Under the pieces are notes generated by a model, which made no database searches, was not told the origin of the DNA, and saw only the letters and a list, made by a program, of their open reading frames with translations. Both the position numbers and the translations under genes were made by a program. From Gimesia alba (GTDB lineage: Bacteria; Planctomycetota; Planctomycetia; Planctomycetales; Planctomycetaceae): a stretch of 64,000 nt of DNA. Shown here one piece after another: positions 56,051 through 64,000 of the stretch (the first letter of the stretch is position 1; every line of letters begins with the position of its first letter). Where the stretch lies: positions 5,807,546 through 5,871,545 of the forward strand of contig NZ_CP036269.1 of assembly GCF_007744675.1 (NCBI RefSeq). The letters are read 5' to 3'.

Positions 56051-57706
56051 TTAATCGGTATTCTGCAAATAGTCTTTCCGAACCTCATCCGCAGTCAAAG
56101 CCCGCCGATAGAGTTTCACATCTTTCATATTTCCATTGAAATAATCGTGTGCCCCAAATCCAATCTGCAACGGTTTGTCATTCGTGAGATCGTATTCGGC
56201 TGGATCAAATGCTGAGGAGGTCGCCACCAGCGCGCCATCAACATACAGCTTGAGACGACCTTTTTCTTTGACCGCCACAATCTGACGCCACCCCGGTTTG
56301 AGTGCGGTATCGTAAGTCGCACTTTTGCCGGCTTCGATGGAATGCACGCGTCCTGCCGGCAATGTTCCGGCAAACAACCGCCCCTGATAAACGGCCATCG
56401 ACCAGACACGACGGTAACGCACGTCCGGCGTCATGTCGAGCCGACCGGTATTCTTCCAGTCGACGCCGCCATCATAGCGGTAGACTTCTGCCAGAGGCAG
56501 CGAGCCAGCATACATCTTGCCGTTATACACAGCCAGTGGCATACTCTCTTTCTCTTCCCCCAGCCGCCCCGCCAGCGTCCATTGATTCTTTCCCGCGTAG
56601 CGATAGACTTCGGCGTGCGGCCACTCACTCACATACAGATCTCCTGCATAAACTGTAAAGCCATAGGTTTGCGTTGACTCTCCCACCTTCCCGGCGGGCG
56701 ACCACTGCTTGCCGTCATACCGAAACACAGCACCAGCATCATAGCTGGTAGCATACAGGTCGCCATTATAGACGGCCATCGATTCCACACGCTTCCCCTC
56801 CGGCACGCCGCACGAAGTCCACTTTGTGCCTCCGTCGTAGCGAAAAAACGCAGCCGGCGCATACATCGAAGAGGCATACAGTTTTCCCTGATAAACCACC
56901 ATCCCGTTGATCGCTTCCACACCCGGCAACTGACCGCAGTGCACCCACTTTCCGTCTCCTTCATATCGGTAAACATTGCCGCCAAAATGCGGGTTGTCTG
57001 ATTCAGACAGTGAAGAACCTTTCAAACGATACTTACCCGTCCCCGCATAGAGTTGCCCGTTATAGACCGCCAGTGAATTTACGGCGTTACATAAATCCGG
57101 CGCCCCGCAATCAATCCACTTCTTCCCGCCGGCAAACCGGAACACACGACCGGCAGCCTTCTCTCCCGGAACACAGGTGCCGGCAAAGAGTTGCCCGTCA
57201 TAAACGGCCATACTGTAAACGAGAACGGCTTCTCCCAATTGACCATGATCCGTCCAGTTGGCATCAATTTTCCCATTGTCGATTCCAAACTGAAGATGAC
57301 GATCATTCGATTGGCTGCTGGTCACGCCGGCATGATTCTTAATGCTCAACTGAAACCCGCGGCGTGTGTTCGCATCATACTTACTCAGCACGCTACCAAT
57401 CACATCATCCAGATCGGCACTCGTATTCACCGTCATCATGATTGAGAACTCGCCGGTCCCCAACTGCAGCGACTTTGAATCGGGAACTTCAATGAATGCC
57501 TTTCGCCCGTCAAATTGCGCTGGCTGACCGGGCTTGAGTATCACGCCTCGATTGACGCCTTGATTTTGGAAACGGCTCTGATCGCGAGCATCACCCTGCA
57601 ATCGCCAGTCGCCAATCAACGCTTCCTCTTCTGCCCTGGCATCAGACGCAGGAAACACCATTGCCCAACACACAGCCGACAACAGCAGGTACATCATTTT
57701 TCTCAT
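56051..57706 (-). CDS. Secreted LamG-like protein with inserted seven-repeat propeller
   Basis: 551 residues with a signal peptide (MYLLLSAVCWAMVFPASDARA). Residues ~28-148 are the first part of a LamG/concanavalin A-like fold ('LIGDWRLQGDARDQSRFQNQ', 'FIEVPDSKSLQLGTGEFSI'); residues ~462-548 are its end ('WRQIVAVKEKGRLKLYVDGA', 'MKDVKLYRRALTADEV'). Between them lie seven repeats of the type sMAVYnGxLYAGt...GxVYRYdGgxkWxxxG, starting near residues 165, 211, 268, 309, 349, 390 and 436, a beta-propeller insert. Likely a secreted carbohydrate-binding protein. It converges on the ABC triad. Confidence 0.8.
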   Translation of the reverse strand: MRKMMYLLLSAVCWAMVFPASDARAEEEALIGDWRLQGDARDQSRFQNQGVNRGVILKPGQPAQFDGRKAFIEVPDSKSLQLGTGEFSIMMTVNTSADLDDVIGSVLSKYDANTRRGFQLSIKNHAGVTSSQSNDRHLQFGIDNGKIDANWTDHGQLGEAVLVYSMAVYDGQLFAGTCVPGEKAAGRVFRFAGGKKWIDCGAPDLCNAVNSLAVYNGQLYAGTGKYRLKGSSLSESDNPHFGGNVYRYEGDGKWVHCGQLPGVEAINGMVVYQGKLYASSMYAPAAFFRYDGGTKWTSCGVPEGKRVESMAVYNGDLYATSYDAGAVFRYDGKQWSPAGKVGESTQTYGFTVYAGDLYVSEWPHAEVYRYAGKNQWTLAGRLGEEKESMPLAVYNGKMYAGSLPLAEVYRYDGGVDWKNTGRLDMTPDVRYRRVWSMAVYQGRLFAGTLPAGRVHSIEAGKSATYDTALKPGWRQIVAVKEKGRLKLYVDGALVATSSAFDPAEYDLTNDKPLQIGFGAHDYFNGNMKDVKLYRRALTADEVRKDYLQNTD

Positions 57707-57830
57707 GGGAATTATCTTTCTCTAAAAATGAATGACTAACGCTGTATCGACCTTAACATTCCTTAGGGTTCCTTACAAATTAAACTGGCAAAAAATCGCT
57801 CATTTCTGAAATGTGGACGGGGAGCGGATT

Positions 57831-59786
57831 TTAATCTATATAGAGAAATTCACTGGTATTCAGAATCGCCAGGCAGAGATCTGTTAAAGCGGCGCCTGCG
57901 TAGGGAGCTTTGATCTCTGCATCGGTAATGGGGAGCAACAATTTTTGAGTGGGCCGTTTCTCAGCGGAAAGCATCGCGCGTTGCGATTTTAGAAAAGCGA
58001 TCAGTTCTGCCTGTTCTGCTTGAGAGGGAACACGTCCTAACGCACGACGGATGAGTGATGTCACCTGCCGATCTTCATCAGAACCGACCTGATCCCAGAT
58101 AAAACCGGCCAACTCTCGTGCAGACTTGATCGAGCTTTCTGAATTCAACATCAGCAATGACTGCGGCGCCGTCGTCGAGTTGCCGCGTCGAGCACAACTG
58201 GTGTTCGCATCGGGACGATCAAAGACATCAAACTGAGGGTAGCGCAAATTGCGCCGCGCGAAGACATAGATACTGCGTCGATAATGATCGTCTTGGTTCG
58301 GGCTCGTCTTCCATTGTCCCTTCAACAACGTCGCCTGTAACTCACGCGGCAAGGGAGGCATCACGCCTCGGCCGCCGGTTTTGCAGGAAAGCGTTCCGCT
58401 AATCGCCAACATCGCATCCCGAATCACTTCGGCATCCAGACGCTGACGTGGAAATCGCGAGAGTAACGTGGCTTCTGGATCGACCTTTAATGACTGCTCC
58501 CAGTCTTTGTTCTTCTGCAATGATCTCAACTTGGGTCTGCTGGCTTGACGATAGACGCTGGAAGTCAGAATCAAACGATGCAGCGATTTTATTTTCCAAT
58601 CGGATGCAATCAGTTCTGCTGCCAGCCAGTCCATCAATTCCGGATGGGAAGGCGATTCGCCCATCGTGCCAAAATCACTGGGCGACGTGGACAGACCACG
58701 ACCAAAATGATGCTGCCAGATCCGGTTTACAATCACGCGCGACGTCAATGGATGCTCGTCCTGTGTAAGCCAGCGGGCAAACGCCAGCCGCTGCTGTTTC
58801 GCATCGTTGGATTCAACATTCAAATCGTTCAGATTCGCAACCCGTAAAAATGCCGGCTGAACTTGGGGACCCGGCTGACGCCAGTCCCCTCGAATCATCA
58901 CATGGCTCGGCTGACCCGACGTTCCCGTCGAAGCCAGCATCAATACCGATTGATTCCGCACCGGTTTCACCGCCGGTTCAAAAAAAGCACGCATACGATA
59001 AAAATCAATCGTGCTGATGGGATCATACTTGTGATCGTGACATTGGGCACATCCCATCTGCAGTGCCATAAAGACCGAGCCGACCGTCGATGTCATCTCA
59101 TTCAATAAGGTGTGTCTGCGTTCTTCCTGTGAATTGATATCAGGCATATCAGGACCGGAAAGACAAAAGGCCGTCGCGATTTTCGCATCCGGGTTCTGCG
59201 GTGCAATCACATCGCCCGCCAGTTGCCAGCGGACAAACTGATCATAGGGCATATCAGCATTCAACGCCTTAATCACCCAGTCGCGGTACTTCCACGCATG
59301 CGGCCGGATCTTGTCATGTTCATAACCGTCTGTCTCTGCAAAGCGCGCCAGATCCAGCCAGTGTTGTGCCCAGCGTTCGCCATAATGCTCTGAGGCCAGC
59401 AAGCGATCTACCAGCTTCTCGTAGGCATCTTTTGACTGATCCGCCAGAAACCGATCGACGTCTTCCGGCATCGGAGGCAGACCGATCACATCAAAATATA
59501 AACGCCGGATGAGTGTTGTCCGATCAGCGTCATGCGCCGGCTGCAACTTTTCGGCTTCCAGTCTGGCCAGAATAAATCGATCGATGGGAGTCCGCGACCA
59601 TTCCTGTTTTTTGACAGCTGGCAGACCAGGTCTTTGAATCGGCTGAAACGACCAGTGTTCGCGGTCCGCTTTGGTAATCGGCGACTCTTTCAACTTAAAC
59701 CGTTCATGCGCGGAACCACTGTCCGTAAAAAACAACAGACAGCAGGTTACCAGGAACAACCACTGAATTCGGAATACTTGCTTCAT
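57831..59786 (-). CDS. DUF1549/DUF1553 protein
   Basis: 651 residues with a signal peptide (IQWLFLVTCCLLFFTDSGSA). The DUF1549 part has 'PIDRFILARLEAEKLQPAHD', 'LYFDVIGLPP', 'YGERWAQHWLDLARFAETDG' and the conserved 'GCAQCHDHKYDPIST' (CxxCH). The DUF1553 part has 'FARWLTQDEHPLTSRVIVNR', 'FGRGLSTSPSDFGTMGESPS' and 'NSTTAPQSLLMLNS'. The N-terminal PSCyt1-type heme domain often found in these proteins is missing. It overlaps the DUF1501 gene by 4 bp. Exported; presumed role in polysaccharide or sugar processing is not proven. Confidence 0.9.
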   Translation of the reverse strand: MKQVFRIQWLFLVTCCLLFFTDSGSAHERFKLKESPITKADREHWSFQPIQRPGLPAVKKQEWSRTPIDRFILARLEAEKLQPAHDADRTTLIRRLYFDVIGLPPMPEDVDRFLADQSKDAYEKLVDRLLASEHYGERWAQHWLDLARFAETDGYEHDKIRPHAWKYRDWVIKALNADMPYDQFVRWQLAGDVIAPQNPDAKIATAFCLSGPDMPDINSQEERRHTLLNEMTSTVGSVFMALQMGCAQCHDHKYDPISTIDFYRMRAFFEPAVKPVRNQSVLMLASTGTSGQPSHVMIRGDWRQPGPQVQPAFLRVANLNDLNVESNDAKQQRLAFARWLTQDEHPLTSRVIVNRIWQHHFGRGLSTSPSDFGTMGESPSHPELMDWLAAELIASDWKIKSLHRLILTSSVYRQASRPKLRSLQKNKDWEQSLKVDPEATLLSRFPRQRLDAEVIRDAMLAISGTLSCKTGGRGVMPPLPRELQATLLKGQWKTSPNQDDHYRRSIYVFARRNLRYPQFDVFDRPDANTSCARRGNSTTAPQSLLMLNSESSIKSARELAGFIWDQVGSDEDRQVTSLIRRALGRVPSQAEQAELIAFLKSQRAMLSAEKRPTQKLLLPITDAEIKAPYAGAALTDLCLAILNTSEFLYID

Positions 59787-61243
59787 GTCAGTAGTCCTTT
59801 CACCACTTCGACCTCCGCGGGTCCCGTCAGCCTTTCATCCAGACCGTTATGGAAGTAGGTCAGGGTTTCATGATCCAGGCCCATCAGGTGCAACAATGTC
59901 GCATGAAACTGATTCACATGGACCTTCTGCTCCACCGCACGCAGGCCAATCGCATCGGTGGCTCCATAAGCGCGGCCGCCAGTGATCCCGGCACCAGCCA
60001 ACCAGCCGCAATACCCCCATGGGTTATGATCGCGGCCTTTGCCCTGCTCGCTCATCGGCATCCGACCAAACTCGCCACACCAGACCACCAGGGTGTCTTC
60101 CAGCAAGCCGCGTCGATTGAGATCTTTCAGCAACGCCGCCACCGGCTGATCTGTCTTACGACAATATGTTGTATGATTGCGGGTCACATCACTGTGCGCA
60201 TCCCAGCCGACGGTGTCGCCGGAATAGAGTTGCACAAACCGCACCCCCCGTTCAATCATGCGTCGCGCCAGCAAACACCGTTCACCAAAGTCACGCGTCT
60301 TTGGATCATCCAGGCCATACATCGCATGCGTCTCTTTTGTCTCCTGGGTCAGGTCAACCAGTTCAGGCGCCGCCGTCTGCATCCGAAATGCCAACTCGTA
60401 AGCAGAGATGCGCGCCGACAATTCATCATCCCGATCTCGATTTTCATAATGCCGCCGGTTCATCGATTGAATCAGATCCAACGTCGCACGTTGCTGCCGC
60501 GAAGAAATTGAGGCGGGCGGTTTCAAATTCAAAATCGGCGTCTTTCCCGGGCGCATTGTTGTTCCCTGAAACGTCGCAGGCAGATAACCGCTTCCCCAAG
60601 CAGGCGGGCCTCCTTTGATTCCGCCGCCCGGATCTGGCATGACCACAAACGCGGGCATGTCGGCATTCTCCGAACCAAGTCCATAAGCGACCCAGCTCCC
60701 CACACTCGGATGCCCCATCAAAATGCTGCCGGTATTCATCTGGTATACCGACTGGGGATGATTCACACTATCGCCGTGCAATGAGCGCACGACACATAAA
60801 TCATCCACCAGCGCGCCCGTATGCGGTAGAAAATCACTGACTTCCAAACCCGATTCCCCACGCCGTCGAAACGGTTTGATCGGCGCCAGTAATGGATTCT
60901 TCGCGACCTTGCGTCGCGTCATCACTTCACCGAAACTGTCGGGCAAAGGCTGTCCCGAATATTTCACCAGGTCCGGCTTGGGGTCCCATAGATCAACGTG
61001 GCTTGGGCCGCCATGCATAAACAGCCAGATCAATCGCTTGGCACGTGGTTGAAAATCAGGCGCCTTCGGCTTGAGAGAACCGGAACCAGAAGCAGCATAA
61101 GAGACACGATCGGTTTTCAACAAAGACTCCAATGCCATCAACCCGATTCCGCCACCAGCGGTTCTCAACAACTCCCGCCGATTCAATAATCCGGGTGTCG
61201 TAAACGTGCCAGACTGATCCGCGCGCGATTGTTTGAACGTCAT
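59783..61243 (-). CDS. DUF1501 (sulfatase-like) exported protein
   Basis: 486 residues. A twin-arginine-like signal 'LNRRELLRTAGGGIGLMALE' lies at residues about 20-40. The DUF1501 domain shows 'RAKRLIWLFMHGGPSHVDLW', 'LCVVRSLHGDSVNHPQS', 'GHPSVGSWVAYGLGSENADM', 'YSGDTVGWDAHSDVTRNHTT' and 'TLVVWCGEFGRMPMSEQ', matching an alkaline phosphatase/sulfatase-like fold. It is the upstream gene of a two-gene unit; its stop overlaps the start of the DUF1549 gene. Exported role in carbohydrate turnover is suspected only. Confidence 0.92.
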   Translation of the reverse strand: MTFKQSRADQSGTFTTPGLLNRRELLRTAGGGIGLMALESLLKTDRVSYAASGSGSLKPKAPDFQPRAKRLIWLFMHGGPSHVDLWDPKPDLVKYSGQPLPDSFGEVMTRRKVAKNPLLAPIKPFRRRGESGLEVSDFLPHTGALVDDLCVVRSLHGDSVNHPQSVYQMNTGSILMGHPSVGSWVAYGLGSENADMPAFVVMPDPGGGIKGGPPAWGSGYLPATFQGTTMRPGKTPILNLKPPASISSRQQRATLDLIQSMNRRHYENRDRDDELSARISAYELAFRMQTAAPELVDLTQETKETHAMYGLDDPKTRDFGERCLLARRMIERGVRFVQLYSGDTVGWDAHSDVTRNHTTYCRKTDQPVAALLKDLNRRGLLEDTLVVWCGEFGRMPMSEQGKGRDHNPWGYCGWLAGAGITGGRAYGATDAIGLRAVEQKVHVNQFHATLLHLMGLDHETLTYFHNGLDERLTGPAEVEVVKGLLT

Positions 61244-61863
61244 ACCAGAGGCTCCCTGATGGTACTGAGATTTCTGTTCATACTATATCAGGGAACAGGC
61301 GACAACTCGACTGGATTCATCGACTTTTTTGATTTGTCGCCAATTTCGTTCGTGGTCTGAATTCGACGGAATGCGATTGAGCGATGCAGCAGTGTTGATG
61401 TTCAGATTGATCCACGAAAAACAGGAGAGTACTAACTCAAACAGGGGCCCGCGATACGTTCTTCTTTGATGATACTAATCCAACACGCGCCCCCCGGTTT
61501 CGTTTCGAAAATTTTTTCGATTAAATTCAAAGCGATTCCTCATTTCTCAAATATTTTCTCTGGTTTCTGAAACCCGCTTCCACAGCCTTGAGTATTCAAG
61601 ACGCGGGACAAACAACATGGTTTTGAGAGGAGCCATGTGATGTTTCTTTTTCGCAACATGTTGTCTTTGATCATCGTTTTACAGGTATTGGAAAGCCAAC
61701 AGTGAGAGAGTTCATGGAAATCTTCATTTTTCTAAAATCCATTTCCGACTACTCCCGAAAACTAAGCTATATCAATACTGACCAGGCGCAACCAAAGGTC
61801 GCAAAGCATCAGAGAAGGCAGGATGTGAATCAAGAAACAATTATTCACAACACCAGAAAAGAG
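61244..61863. other. Intergenic region with possible 21-codon leader ORF
   Basis: About 620 bp between the divergent DUF1501 and DUF3300-like genes. At 61640-61705 an ATG preceded by GAGAGGAGCC opens a 21-codon frame (MFLFRNMLSLIIVLQVLESQ, then Q) whose TGA overlaps a GTG (61702) that begins an upstream extension of the following frame. It may be a leader peptide or chance. Confidence 0.3.
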
Positions 61864-63645
61864 ATGGGGAAACGAATGACATCAGCAACAAAGAGTTACT
61901 TTAAAGGATTGTTAGCCATCACAGCCGGAGTCTGTTTCATGATTCAACCCAACATCGTCAGCGCACAGCAACCCGGCGCCATCTTGCAACAGAAAACATT
62001 ATCACCACGGGCGATCGAAAGCCTCGTCACCGGTATCGCCTTCTATCCGGATGACCTCGTCGAAACCATTCTGCAGGCATCTCAACACCCACTGGCGATC
62101 CGACAGGCCACCCGACAGAACGGAGTCCAAATCGGCGGCGGTCGCTTCGCACAACGCATTCAACAATTCAAAAACGTAAGCGATCCGAACGTAGAGAAAC
62201 TGAAACAGTACCCGGAAATCCTGGCACAACTGGGCGATAACATCGCCACAACAACTTTGCTGGGACGTGCCTATAAGACACAACCCGATGATGTCTGGCG
62301 GGCAATCGATAAACTGCGGGCGGAAGTCGATGCAGCTCTGGAACAACCACCGGAACAATTCGTCGATGCCAGCGGTGCGCCCTTAACGGGTCAGGCGGCC
62401 TACGTGGCAGCCGCCGGTTATGTCGCCGGTCGCTATTTCGTACCTGCGACTGTTTCTGAACTGTATGCCGCTTACGCTTATCCTAATCAGACAACCACGA
62501 CCGCAACCTATCATGGTGAAAACGTCAGCGGCTCCGCGACACAAACTTCAACCACAGGCCCCTATGGTCATGCGACCGCATCTACGGGCAGCAGTTCCAC
62601 GACCTACACCGGCCCGAACGGCAACACCGTTACCGGCGCCACGCAAGGGGGAAGTGTCGTCTATCAGAATGGCGCGACGACCGTTGGTGCGGGTGCTGCC
62701 ACAACCACCGTCACGGGTCCTCAAGGAAATTCCGCGACCGCCACAGGAACCGGCATTGCCGGCAAAACAACGGTCGGCAGCACCACCTACTTCGGTGCAG
62801 CAGGCGGGGGAACGGTAAACACATCGAATGGACTGTCCGCGACTGGAGCCGGTCAGGTCACTGGTTCGGTCACACAAACACAAACCGGAGCCAACTACAA
62901 TACCCAGGCCAGCGGTTCTGTCGCCACCAACACCGGCGTGAACGCGTATGGAAGCCGTAACACAAACGGCAGCGTCAATCAGAACGCGGACGGTTCAGTC
63001 AGCGGCGTTCGTTCGTCGTCCACTTCGGTTCAAGGCACAAATGGATACGCCAACGTGCAACATAACAGTTCGGGCACCGCAACCGGCAATGGAAACGGCA
63101 CCTACAACGGTTCCACCAACATCGATTCCAGCAAAGGATCGGCTTCGGTCAACACTACCGCAGCCAACGGTCAGGTCAGTTCCACTGTCACCACAGACAA
63201 TGGTACCAAAACCGGCACACTGGGAGACGGACAGGTCGGCCAGGGTTCATCCTCTGCCAGCAACCGTCAATCGAGCAGCAGCCAGCAGGCTGCCCGCTCT
63301 TCTAACAGTCGCAGCAGCCAGAGTGCCTCATCCCGATCCAGTCGGCGTTCCTCTTCTGCAAACTCTCGATATAGTAAATCGTCGAGCCAGCAGATTGCAT
63401 CCGGCTTAAAGAGCATGCAGAAAAACTGGGGACAGCTCAGCCAGCAGATCAATCGTTCATCTCAGGCTGCGGCTTCAAGAAACGGACGATCGTCTTACTC
63501 ATCACAACGTCCCAGCTCCAGCTATGGTTCCAGTTACTCAAACCGTAGTTCTGGTTACTCGCGAGGCAGCTCGTCTTACTCACGTGGCAGCAGCAGTCGC
63601 GGATCATCAGGCCGCTCTCGCGGAGGTCGTGGCGGACGTAGATAA
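61864..63645 (+). CDS. Secreted DUF3300-like protein with Ser/Gly/Arg-rich tail
   Basis: 593 residues from ATG 61864 (AGAAAAGAG upstream); ATG 61876 with GGGGA is an alternative, and the frame is open from a GTG at 61702. A signal peptide (GLLAITAGVCFMIQPNIVSAQ) leads to a DUF3300-like domain: 'LVTGIAFYPDDLVETILQAS', 'HPLAIRQATRQ', 'YPEILAQLGDNIATTTLLG'. Then ~240 residues of Gly/Thr/Asn/Ser-rich repeats ('YTGPNGNTVTGATQGGSVVY') and a strongly basic Ser/Arg tail ('SQSASSRSSRRSSSANSRYS', ending RGGRGGRR). Envelope or extracellular; function unknown. Confidence 0.75.
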   Translation: MGKRMTSATKSYFKGLLAITAGVCFMIQPNIVSAQQPGAILQQKTLSPRAIESLVTGIAFYPDDLVETILQASQHPLAIRQATRQNGVQIGGGRFAQRIQQFKNVSDPNVEKLKQYPEILAQLGDNIATTTLLGRAYKTQPDDVWRAIDKLRAEVDAALEQPPEQFVDASGAPLTGQAAYVAAAGYVAGRYFVPATVSELYAAYAYPNQTTTTATYHGENVSGSATQTSTTGPYGHATASTGSSSTTYTGPNGNTVTGATQGGSVVYQNGATTVGAGAATTTVTGPQGNSATATGTGIAGKTTVGSTTYFGAAGGGTVNTSNGLSATGAGQVTGSVTQTQTGANYNTQASGSVATNTGVNAYGSRNTNGSVNQNADGSVSGVRSSSTSVQGTNGYANVQHNSSGTATGNGNGTYNGSTNIDSSKGSASVNTTAANGQVSSTVTTDNGTKTGTLGDGQVGQGSSSASNRQSSSSQQAARSSNSRSSQSASSRSSRRSSSANSRYSKSSSQQIASGLKSMQKNWGQLSQQINRSSQAAASRNGRSSYSSQRPSSSYGSSYSNRSSGYSRGSSSYSRGSSSRGSSGRSRGGRGGRR

Positions 63646-63673
63646 GTTTTGCTCTCAATCAATCATTTAAAAC

Positions 63674-63718
63674 AAACACGCCTCTTTTCTTTATTGAAAA
63701 GGGGCGTGTTTTATTTTT
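63674..63718 (+). terminator. Rho-independent terminator after DUF3300-like gene
   Basis: Stem AACACGCCTCTTTTC / GAAAAGGGGCGTGTT (one mismatch or G-T pair) followed by TTATTTTT. It lies about 30 bp beyond the stop. Confidence 0.85.
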
Positions 63719-63855
63719 ACCAATCTTGTTCAGATTCGGATTATTTTCTTCGCCTTTTTAGAAACGGTTATTAGGATAGAAAGCAGGCATGTCAGTCATT
63801 TTCTCACACTTATCTGTGTTTGAACCTGGAATAATCACCAAACCGGGGCGGCAGC

Positions 63856-64000
63856 ATGAAACGCAAGAAGCACACATCTCTCAGTACGACTGAGTTCTTC
63901 ACCGTCATGGTGATCATCACCATTCTTGCTGCATTGCTCGTGCCTCAGGTCCAGCAGGCAGGCTCGAATCCCCGCCGTCAATATTTTAAAAATCAGATGA
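63856..64000 (+). CDS. Prepilin-like protein, N-terminal part (runs off the window)
   Basis: The ATG at 63856 opens a frame that is uninterrupted to the right edge (48 codons visible). The N-terminus is basic (MKRKKHTSLSTT) followed by 'EFFTVMVIITILAALLVPQV' and QQAGSNPRRQYFKNQM. This mimics the prepilin helix '[15 protein letters not shown]...[12 protein letters not shown]' of DUF1559 proteins: the Glu and the PxVQQA junction are conserved, but the residue before the helix is Thr instead of Gly. GGCGGCAGC precedes the ATG, a poor ribosome site. Probably a divergent member of that family; the rest is not visible. Confidence 0.6.
   Translation, partial: MKRKKHTSLSTTEFFTVMVIITILAALLVPQVQQAGSNPRRQYFKNQM

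Noticed and set aside
62480-63240. Short-period repeats suggestive of a CRISPR-like array
   Set aside because: The repeats are irregular, in frame and encode Gly/Thr/Asn/Ser-rich protein; there are no constant repeats with unique spacers and no cas genes.
63953-63984. Sequence resembling a tRNA T-arm (GGCTCGAATCCCC)
   Set aside because: No matching acceptor stem or anticodon arm upstream; the stretch lies within the open prepilin-like reading frame.

Overview
The window looks like a chromosomal segment of a planctomycete, most likely a marine Gimesia/Planctomyces-type member of the Planctomycetaceae (inference; no rRNA or other phylogenetic marker was used). The signs are DUF1559 prepilin-like proteins, a DUF1501/DUF1549-DUF1553 pair, a BBP7 outer-membrane barrel, Tat-exported Gfo/Idh/MocA and TIM-barrel sugar enzymes, and a pair of genes resembling methanofuran-type C1 cofactor biosynthesis. 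Coding density is moderate, with many 300-800 bp gaps. I found no rRNA, tRNA, CRISPR or phage genes. The only mobile element recognised is one IS5-type insertion sequence.

Layout. 1-4.5 kb: the end of a class III aminotransferase, an SPFH membrane protein, and a ferrous-iron operon (feoA, feoB, small Cys-rich protein). 5-9.2 kb: two tandem copies of a module made of a DUF1559 prepilin-like protein, a hairpin and a small lipoprotein, with an insertion sequence between them. 9.2-11.4 kb: deoC, a TIM-barrel isomerase and an unknown protein. 11.9-15.3 kb: a Tad pilus motor (CpaF ATPase, TadB, TadC). 15.7-24.1 kb: a lipid-linked-sugar type glycosyltransferase, a DinB-like protein, a double DUF3467 protein, ispH, glmS, and the mfnF/mfnD-like pair. 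24.5-36.4 kb: a lipoprotein with three DUF11-like domains, then a carbohydrate region with secreted or Tat-exported proteins, sugar isomerases, a PL10-type pectate lyase, a GntP permease and a PmoA-like protein. 36.4-41.7 kb: a BBP7 barrel and a very large surface protein with an inverse-autotransporter-like barrel plus beta-helix. 42.5-50 kb: a prenyltransferase-repeat protein, a coiled-coil zinc-ribbon protein, the rpoD-dnaG pair and a three-zinc-ribbon protein. 50.6-56 kb: a DUF58 protein and an ABC exporter-like triad. 56-64 kb: a LamG protein apparently split by a seven-repeat beta-propeller, the DUF1501/DUF1549 pair, a DUF3300-like Ser/Gly-rich secreted protein, and the start of a further prepilin-like gene that leaves the window.

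How the parts relate. Housekeeping genes (rpoD, dnaG, glmS, ispH, deoC, feo) are interspersed with planctomycete-specific envelope and secreted proteins. The strongest candidates for further study are the near-identical 191-bp block at the 5' ends of the two DUF1559 genes, the split LamG/seven-bladed propeller protein, the inverse-autotransporter/beta-helix plus BBP7 pair, the conserved-looking ABC triad ending in an unrecognised membrane-anchored protein, and the methanofuran-like gene pair.
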